NCBI GenBank assembly: GCA_013214425.1
Contig: JABSPN010000055.1
Location: 1-8,536, forward strand
DNA length: 8,536 nucleotides
Direction of reading: 5' to 3'
Source: Flavobacteriaceae bacterium
GTDB lineage: Bacteria; Bacteroidota; Bacteroidia; Flavobacteriales; Flavobacteriaceae
How positions within the stretch are numbered: position 1 is the first letter of the stretch; every line of letters starts with the position of its first letter. Made by a program: the position numbers and the translations under genes. A model generated the notes under the pieces. The model saw only the letters and a program-made list of their open reading frames with translations, searched no databases and was not told the origin of the DNA. Of the stretch, positions 5,133 through 8,536 are shown in pieces.

Positions 5133-6305
5133 GTGAATACAAATAACACGTACTTTTCATCTGATTTTAAGCTAGGAATCCTTGGTGGTGGTCAGTTGGG
5201 AAAAATGTTGCTAAACGATACGAGAAAGTTTGACATCTATACCTGTGTATTAGATCCGAGTGAAGAAGCACCTTGTAAAATTGCTTGTAATGAGTTTTAC
5301 CAAGGAGATTTAATGGATTTTGACACTGTTTATAACTTCGGAAAGAAGGTAGATGTTCTGACTATCGAAATAGAAGGAATTAATCTTCAAGCTTTACAGA
5401 AACTTGAAGATGAAGGATTAAAAGTATATCCTTCTCCAAAAACCTTGCGTTTTATTCAGAATAAAGCAACTCAAAAACTATTTTACACAGACCACAATAT
5501 TCCAACAGCTCCCTTTACGCGTTTTGCTTTTACTTCGGAAATTGAAGATGCTATCGATAATGGAGGATTAGTATTTCCTTTTGTATGGAAAGCCGCTCAG
5601 TTTGGTTATGACGGTAACGGGGTAAAAGTAATTCGTCAAAAATCAGATTTAGAAGGCTTAAATAATGTGGAATGCATTGCAGAAGAAATGATTCCATTCA
5701 AAAATGAATTGGCTGTTATTGTGGCGAGAAGACCTTCAGGAGAAATTAAAAACTACCCAGTTGTAGAAATGGAGTTTCACCCTGAAGCCAATCAAGTAGA
5801 ATATGTAATTTGTCCAGCACGTATCGACGAGACTATCGCGCAAAAAGCTATTGATGTAGCCCTTAAAACAGCTGAAGCTTATCAGCATGTCGGATTGTTA
5901 GCTGTAGAAATGTTCCAAACACAAGATGATGAGATCTTAGTTAATGAAGTAGCTCCAAGACCTCATAATTCTGGACATTACAGTATTGAAGCGTCTGTTA
6001 CTTCTCAGTTTGAGCAACACCTAAGAGCTGTTTTAGATTTGCCTTTAGGAAGAACGAGTAACAAACAAGCTGGCATTATGGTAAATCTTGTTGGAACAGA
6101 AGGTCATACAGGAAATGTTGTGTATAAAAACATAGAAGAAATTTTATCTTTAGATGGAGTCACTCCTCATATATACGGAAAAAAACAAACCAGACCGTTT
6201 AGAAAAATGGGACATGTTACCATCGTTAATATGGACATTACAAAGGCTAGGAAAATAGCTGAAACAGTAAAAAACACAATTAAAGTAATTAGTACAAATA
6301 ATTAA
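5133..6305 (+). CDS. purK: 5-(carboxyamino)imidazole ribonucleotide synthase (PurK)
   Basis: PurK is an ATP-grasp enzyme that carboxylates AIR to N5-CAIR with ATP and bicarbonate in de novo purine synthesis. From the GTG at 5133 the protein is 390 residues, normal for the family. Visible features are the N-terminal GILGGGQLGKM (15-25), the ATP-grasp segment KAAQFGYDGNG (153-163), EEM (184-186), the metal and ATP ligand region LVNEVAPRPHNSGH (269-282), and the C-terminal RKMGHV (357-362). The frame stays open upstream to a TTG at 4995, but that extra part (MRQLPLLFF...) is unlike PurK and overlaps both promoter boxes, so I choose GTG. The stop is one base before the purE ATG, so the two should be translationally linked. 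Confidence 0.95.
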   Translation: MNTNNTYFSSDFKLGILGGGQLGKMLLNDTRKFDIYTCVLDPSEEAPCKIACNEFYQGDLMDFDTVYNFGKKVDVLTIEIEGINLQALQKLEDEGLKVYPSPKTLRFIQNKATQKLFYTDHNIPTAPFTRFAFTSEIEDAIDNGGLVFPFVWKAAQFGYDGNGVKVIRQKSDLEGLNNVECIAEEMIPFKNELAVIVARRPSGEIKNYPVVEMEFHPEANQVEYVICPARIDETIAQKAIDVALKTAEAYQHVGLLAVEMFQTQDDEILVNEVAPRPHNSGHYSIEASVTSQFEQHLRAVLDLPLGRTSNKQAGIMVNLVGTEGHTGNVVYKNIEEILSLDGVTPHIYGKKQTRPFRKMGHVTIVNMDITKARKIAETVKNTIKVISTNN

Positions 6306-6306
6306 T

Positions 6307-6789
6307 ATGGCACAAGTAGGAATCATCATGGGAAGCACTAGCGACTTGCCAGTCATGCAAGAAGCAGTCGATGTTTTAAAAGGATTTGACATTGAAGTTG
6401 AAGTAGACATTGTTTCTGCTCACAGAACTCCTGAAAAATTATTTGATTATGGCACGAATGCTCATAAAAGAGGAATCCAAGTGATCATTGCAGGAGCTGG
6501 AGGTGCTGCACACCTACCAGGAATGGTAGCTTCACTTTCCCCTTTACCCGTAATTGGTGTTCCTGTTAAATCAAGAAATTCTATTGATGGATGGGATTCT
6601 GTACTATCAATACTTCAAATGCCTGGAGGTGTCCCTGTTGCCACTGTCGCATTGGACGGAGCCAAGAACGCTGGTATTTTAGCCGCTCAAATTATTGGTA
6701 CCTCAGACAAATGTGTTCTCGATAAAATACTGGTTTATAAAGAAGGCTTAAAACAAAAAGTTATTGATGGAGCCAAACAAGTAAAATAA
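6307..6789 (+). CDS. purE: N5-carboxyaminoimidazole ribonucleotide mutase (PurE)
   Basis: PurE, class I, moves the carboxyl group of N5-CAIR to C4 to give CAIR, the step directly after PurK. At 160 residues it is full length. The signatures are IMGSTSDLPVM (7-17), SAHRTPE (37-43) with the catalytic His39, GAGGAAHLPGM (63-73) and GVPVKS (84-89). The ATG at 6307 is one base after the purK stop, which indicates translational coupling. A strong intrinsic terminator follows eight bases after the stop and ends the operon. Confidence 0.97.
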   Translation: MAQVGIIMGSTSDLPVMQEAVDVLKGFDIEVEVDIVSAHRTPEKLFDYGTNAHKRGIQVIIAGAGGAAHLPGMVASLSPLPVIGVPVKSRNSIDGWDSVLSILQMPGGVPVATVALDGAKNAGILAAQIIGTSDKCVLDKILVYKEGLKQKVIDGAKQVK

Positions 6790-6796
6790 TAAAAAC

Positions 6797-6905
6797 CAAA
6801 ACAGTCGCTAATTAGCGACTGTTTTTTTTTAATGTAATTTACCTTTTGTTTTGAGGGCTTCGATAAATTGCACCAATGTTATAAAATAGGTTAATCTATT
6901 TCTTA
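6797..6905 (-). ncRNA. Candidate small minus-strand RNA
   Basis: A perfect minus-strand -7 box sits at 6911-6918, and the bidirectional hairpin at 6798-6830 lies about 80 bases downstream, which together outline a transcript of roughly 110 bases. Near its 5' end, AAATAG (6884-6889) pairs with CTATTT (6896-6901). No ATG-started frame is present; the 3' part could encode a short tail (about LVQFIEALKTKGKLH), so an eroded gene end is an alternative. There is no known RNA family I can assign. Confidence 0.25.
6798..6830 (+). terminator. Intrinsic terminator of purK-purE (possibly bidirectional)
   Basis: ACAGTCGCTA (6801-6810) and TAGCGACTGT (6813-6822) form a perfect ten-base stem, extended by an AAA/TTT flank, followed by nine consecutive T (6822-6830). 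On the minus strand the same stem is followed by TTTTGGTTTTT, so it could also stop leftward transcripts. Confidence 0.9.
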
Positions 6906-6910
6906 TAGTT

Positions 6911-6918
6911 CAAATATA
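6911..6918 (-). promoter_or_regulatory. Minus-strand -7 box
   Basis: On the minus strand this reads TATATTTG, a perfect match to TAnnTTTG. No gene of normal size lies downstream of it. No good -33 TTG is seen, so a chance match in AT-rich DNA is possible. Confidence 0.35.
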
Positions 6919-6937
6919 AAGTTTTTTTAGATATGAT

Positions 6938-6970
6938 AAAAAAGAAAGGTGCTGAATATCAACACCTTTC
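6938..6970 (-). terminator. Intrinsic terminator, minus strand
   Basis: GAAAGGTGCTG (6944-6954) and CAACACCTTTC (6960-6970) form an eleven-base stem with one mismatch and a five-base loop. On the minus strand it is followed by six T (6938-6943), the form of an intrinsic terminator. There is no matching T run on the plus strand. No minus-strand gene ends here, so it implies an untranslated transcript from the right. Confidence 0.55.
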
Positions 6971-6976
6971 AACATG

Positions 6977-7017
6977 AGCAGTTAAATTTTGGGGTTTGGG
7001 GGCTTTATTTAACTGCT
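6977..7017. other. Hairpin with G-rich loop
   Basis: AGCAGTTAAAT (6977-6987) and ATTTAACTGCT (7007-7017) form a perfect eleven-base stem. The 19-base loop TTTGGGGTTTGGGGGCTTT has two runs of G. It lies six bases from the minus-strand terminator, so the pair may belong to one structured RNA, on either strand. It has no T run of its own. Confidence 0.6.
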
Positions 7018-7091
7018 ATCCTCAACATAGTTTAGGCTAAGTTTCAAACAAATTTTTTGTCTTACTTTTACACAACAAAGATCTATATATA

Positions 7092-7105
7092 TTATGCATG
7101 CATAA
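7092..7105. promoter_or_regulatory. 14-base perfect palindrome, possible operator
   Basis: TTATGCATGCATAA is fully self-complementary. Its size and symmetry fit a dimeric regulator site, for example of the MarR type, but no regulator gene is nearby. It lies about 30 bases before the proposed promoter of the peptidase gene. Confidence 0.3.
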
Positions 7106-7132
7106 AAAAATATCGATGTGAGCAAAAATTAA

Positions 7133-7159
7133 TTGACAATATGTTAATCAGTAATTTAG
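7133..7159 (+). promoter_or_regulatory. Possible promoter of the M3 peptidase gene
   Basis: TTG (7133-7135) and TAATTTAG (7152-7159, seven of eight to TAnnTTTG) are 16 bases apart, close to the Bacteroidota -33/-7 arrangement, and would start transcription about 25 bases before the ATG. TATCGATG (7111-7118) and CATCGATA (7160-7167), exact inverse complements, bracket the promoter and may be regulator half-sites or the base of a hairpin. Confidence 0.4.
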
Positions 7160-7189
7160 CATCGATAAACGCACAAATTTTAACAAATA

Positions 7190-8431
7190 ATGAACGATAA
7201 AAACAATCCGTTAATCGAGCCGTTTGATTTAACACCTTTCGCTAAAATTAAGAATGAACACTTTTTACCGGCTTTTGAATACTTAATCAAACAAACAAAA
7301 GAGGAAATCAATCAAATAACTGATACTTTGGTAGCTCCAACTTTTGAGAATACTATTGAAGTATTGGAATTTTCAGGAGCTCAACTCGACAGAGTATCCA
7401 GCGTTTTTTTCAATATGAATTCCGCAGAAACCAATGAGGAAATTCAACAAATAGCACAACAAATATCGCCAATGCTTTCTGAATTAAGTAATGACATCAC
7501 TTTAAACAAAGTGCTTTTCAGTAGAATAAAAACAGTTTATAATCAGAAGAATAACTTAGAGCTAAATCTAGAACAACAGACACTCTTAGACAAGAAATAC
7601 AAAAGCTTTTCGAGAAACGGAGCCAACTTAGAAGGGGATAAAAAAGAGCAGTTGAGAGTTATTGACAAAGAACTATCCCAACTGAAATTAAAATTTGGAG
7701 AACATGTCCTAGCCGAAACTAATGCCTATGAAATGCATCTGACTGATGAAAGTGATTTAGCGGGTTTACCAGACGGATTAAAAGAGGCAGCTGCTCAAGT
7801 AGCCAAGCAAAATAATAAAGAAGGTTGGGTAATCACCTTAGATTATCCTAGCTATATCCCTTTTATGAAATATTCAGAAAAAAGGGAATTACGCAAGCAA
7901 TTAGCTCTGGCAGCTGGAGCCAAAGGGTTTCAGAAAAACGATAACAACAACGAAGCCATTGTGCTAAAGATCGCTAAGTTGAGACATAAAAGAGCAAATC
8001 TATTAGGTTATCCTACTCATGCTCATTTTGTCTTAGAAGAACGTATGGCTGGTTCTCCTGAAAAAGTAACGCGTTTTTTAAACGATTTACTCAGCAAAGC
8101 CAAACCTGTCGCTTCAAAAGAGTTTGATGAATTAGAACAATTCGCAAAAGAAACCGATGGTATTGATCATCTTGAAAAATGGGATGGTGCTTATTATTCA
8201 GAAAAGCTAAAAAGTAAATTATTCAATCTAGATGATGAAAAACTAAAGCCTTATTTCAAACTTGAAAACGTGATCGATGGAGCTTTTACTGTGGCAGAAA
8301 AACTCTTCGGATTAACATTCAAGTCCGTGAATACCATTGATGTGTATCATGAAGATGTAAAGACCTATGAGGTTTATGATATGGACAATAGTTTCATTTC
8401 CATTTTTTGTTTTAATTGTTGCTTTAACTGA
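7190..8431 (+). CDS. M3 family metallopeptidase (Dcp/oligopeptidase A type), N-terminal fragment
   Basis: M3 peptidases are zinc enzymes that cut short peptides or remove C-terminal dipeptides. The start NPLIEPFDLTPFAKIKNEHFLPAF, the helical segments with APTFENTIEVLE (about 48-59) and VSSVFFNMNSAETN (69-82), and LGYPTHAHFVLEERMAGSP (about 272-290) match the family's N-terminal domain. The family is usually near 680-700 residues; here the match stops at YEVYDMD (393-399), before the zinc motif HExxH expected about 60 residues later. The last 14 residues (NSFISIFCFNCCFN) are not M3 sequence but the reverse strand of a dihydrolipoyl dehydrogenase gene. As written, the product would be inactive. 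The gene lies 400 bases after purE, behind the purKE terminator, so it has its own promoter. No signal peptide is seen. Confidence 0.85.
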   Translation: MNDKNNPLIEPFDLTPFAKIKNEHFLPAFEYLIKQTKEEINQITDTLVAPTFENTIEVLEFSGAQLDRVSSVFFNMNSAETNEEIQQIAQQISPMLSELSNDITLNKVLFSRIKTVYNQKNNLELNLEQQTLLDKKYKSFSRNGANLEGDKKEQLRVIDKELSQLKLKFGEHVLAETNAYEMHLTDESDLAGLPDGLKEAAAQVAKQNNKEGWVITLDYPSYIPFMKYSEKRELRKQLALAAGAKGFQKNDNNNEAIVLKIAKLRHKRANLLGYPTHAHFVLEERMAGSPEKVTRFLNDLLSKAKPVASKEFDELEQFAKETDGIDHLEKWDGAYYSEKLKSKLFNLDDEKLKPYFKLENVIDGAFTVAEKLFGLTFKSVNTIDVYHEDVKTYEVYDMDNSFISIFCFNCCFN

Positions 8432-8536
8432 TTTCCCTTTTGTATCTATAGAAGTGACTTCTGCCGAAGTCATTACTCTAATTCCTTTTTTCTTAAATGA
8501 TTTTTGTAGTTCTTTTGAAATATCGGAATCTTCAAT
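8387..8536 (-). CDS. lpdA: Dihydrolipoyl dehydrogenase, internal fragment (50 codons)
   Basis: Read on the minus strand from the right edge, the frame is open and gives IEDSDISKELQKSFKKKG, IRVMTSAEVTSID and VKATIKTKNGNETI. This matches the segment of the E3 subunit of 2-oxoacid dehydrogenase complexes within the NAD-binding domain, where flavobacterial enzymes have a similar ED.DISK...KSFKK.GIKVMT pattern. E3 is an FAD enzyme that reoxidises lipoamide with NAD+. The piece lacks both ends: the N-terminal part lies beyond the window and the part after ETI is cut off by the junction with the peptidase gene. It could also be a related pyridine nucleotide-disulfide oxidoreductase, but the match to E3 is good. 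Confidence 0.75.

Larger units (their letters stand above)
6831..7189. other. Long non-coding region between purE and the M3 peptidase gene
   Basis: About 360 bases hold no convincing gene on either strand. Besides the hairpins and promoter boxes listed separately, there is a 14-base perfect palindrome at 7092-7105 and an inverted repeat at 7111-7118 and 7160-7167. The region is very AT-rich apart from the G-rich loop. Confidence 0.6.

Noticed and set aside
6150..6410. Minus-strand frame of 86 residues
   Set aside because: It is antisense to the purK/purE junction; both genes are clear.
6838..6890. Short minus-strand tail reading about LVQFIEALKTKGKLH before a TAA
   Set aside because: It looks somewhat like a protein end but has no ATG and an in-frame stop close upstream; too short to call a pseudogene.

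Overview
The window is AT-rich DNA that reads as a member of the Bacteroidota, most likely a marine or soil Flavobacteriia species. The housekeeping proteins have flavobacterial character: an Obg GTPase of 332 residues without a C-terminal OCT extension, a short-LID adenylate kinase, and a PurK with a flavobacterial-looking N-terminus. Several non-coding stretches carry the Bacteroidota -7 promoter box TAnnTTTG, and no clear Shine-Dalgarno sites are visible.

Left part (1 to about 3262): an accessory region in which each gene is a single plus-strand unit separated by a structured non-coding spacer. In order it holds the 3' end of an unknown gene, a family I inorganic pyrophosphatase, a small two-helix membrane protein with a probable frameshift, an unrecognised soluble protein, and a lipoprotein with a TlpA-type thioredoxin domain. 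The five spacers have related edges (GCTAACAA-like on the left, AACCGTTAGC-like on the right) and inner hairpins, which recalls attC sites of integron cassettes. Two of them (1404-1533 and 3131-3262) are clearly copies of one ~130 bp element. No integrase or transposase is present here, so this is a cassette-like array of unknown mechanism.

Middle part (3373 to 6830): core genes. adk and obgE form a leftward operon; purK and purE form a rightward operon with nearly abutting reading frames and a strong intrinsic terminator. The two operons diverge from a shared region with facing promoter boxes at 5066-5103. Adk balances adenine nucleotides, Obg acts in ribosome maturation, and PurK/PurE carry out the two-step carboxylation of AIR in purine synthesis.

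Right part (6831 to 8536): a 400-base non-coding stretch with several strong hairpins, a minus-strand promoter box and palindromes, which may encode one or two small minus-strand RNAs. It is followed by the N-terminal ~399 residues of an M3 family metallopeptidase. That gene breaks off before its catalytic HExxH motif at about 8381-8390 and is joined to an internal fragment of dihydrolipoyl dehydrogenase read on the opposite strand. This is either a real deletion or rearrangement, or an assembly chimera at a contig end.
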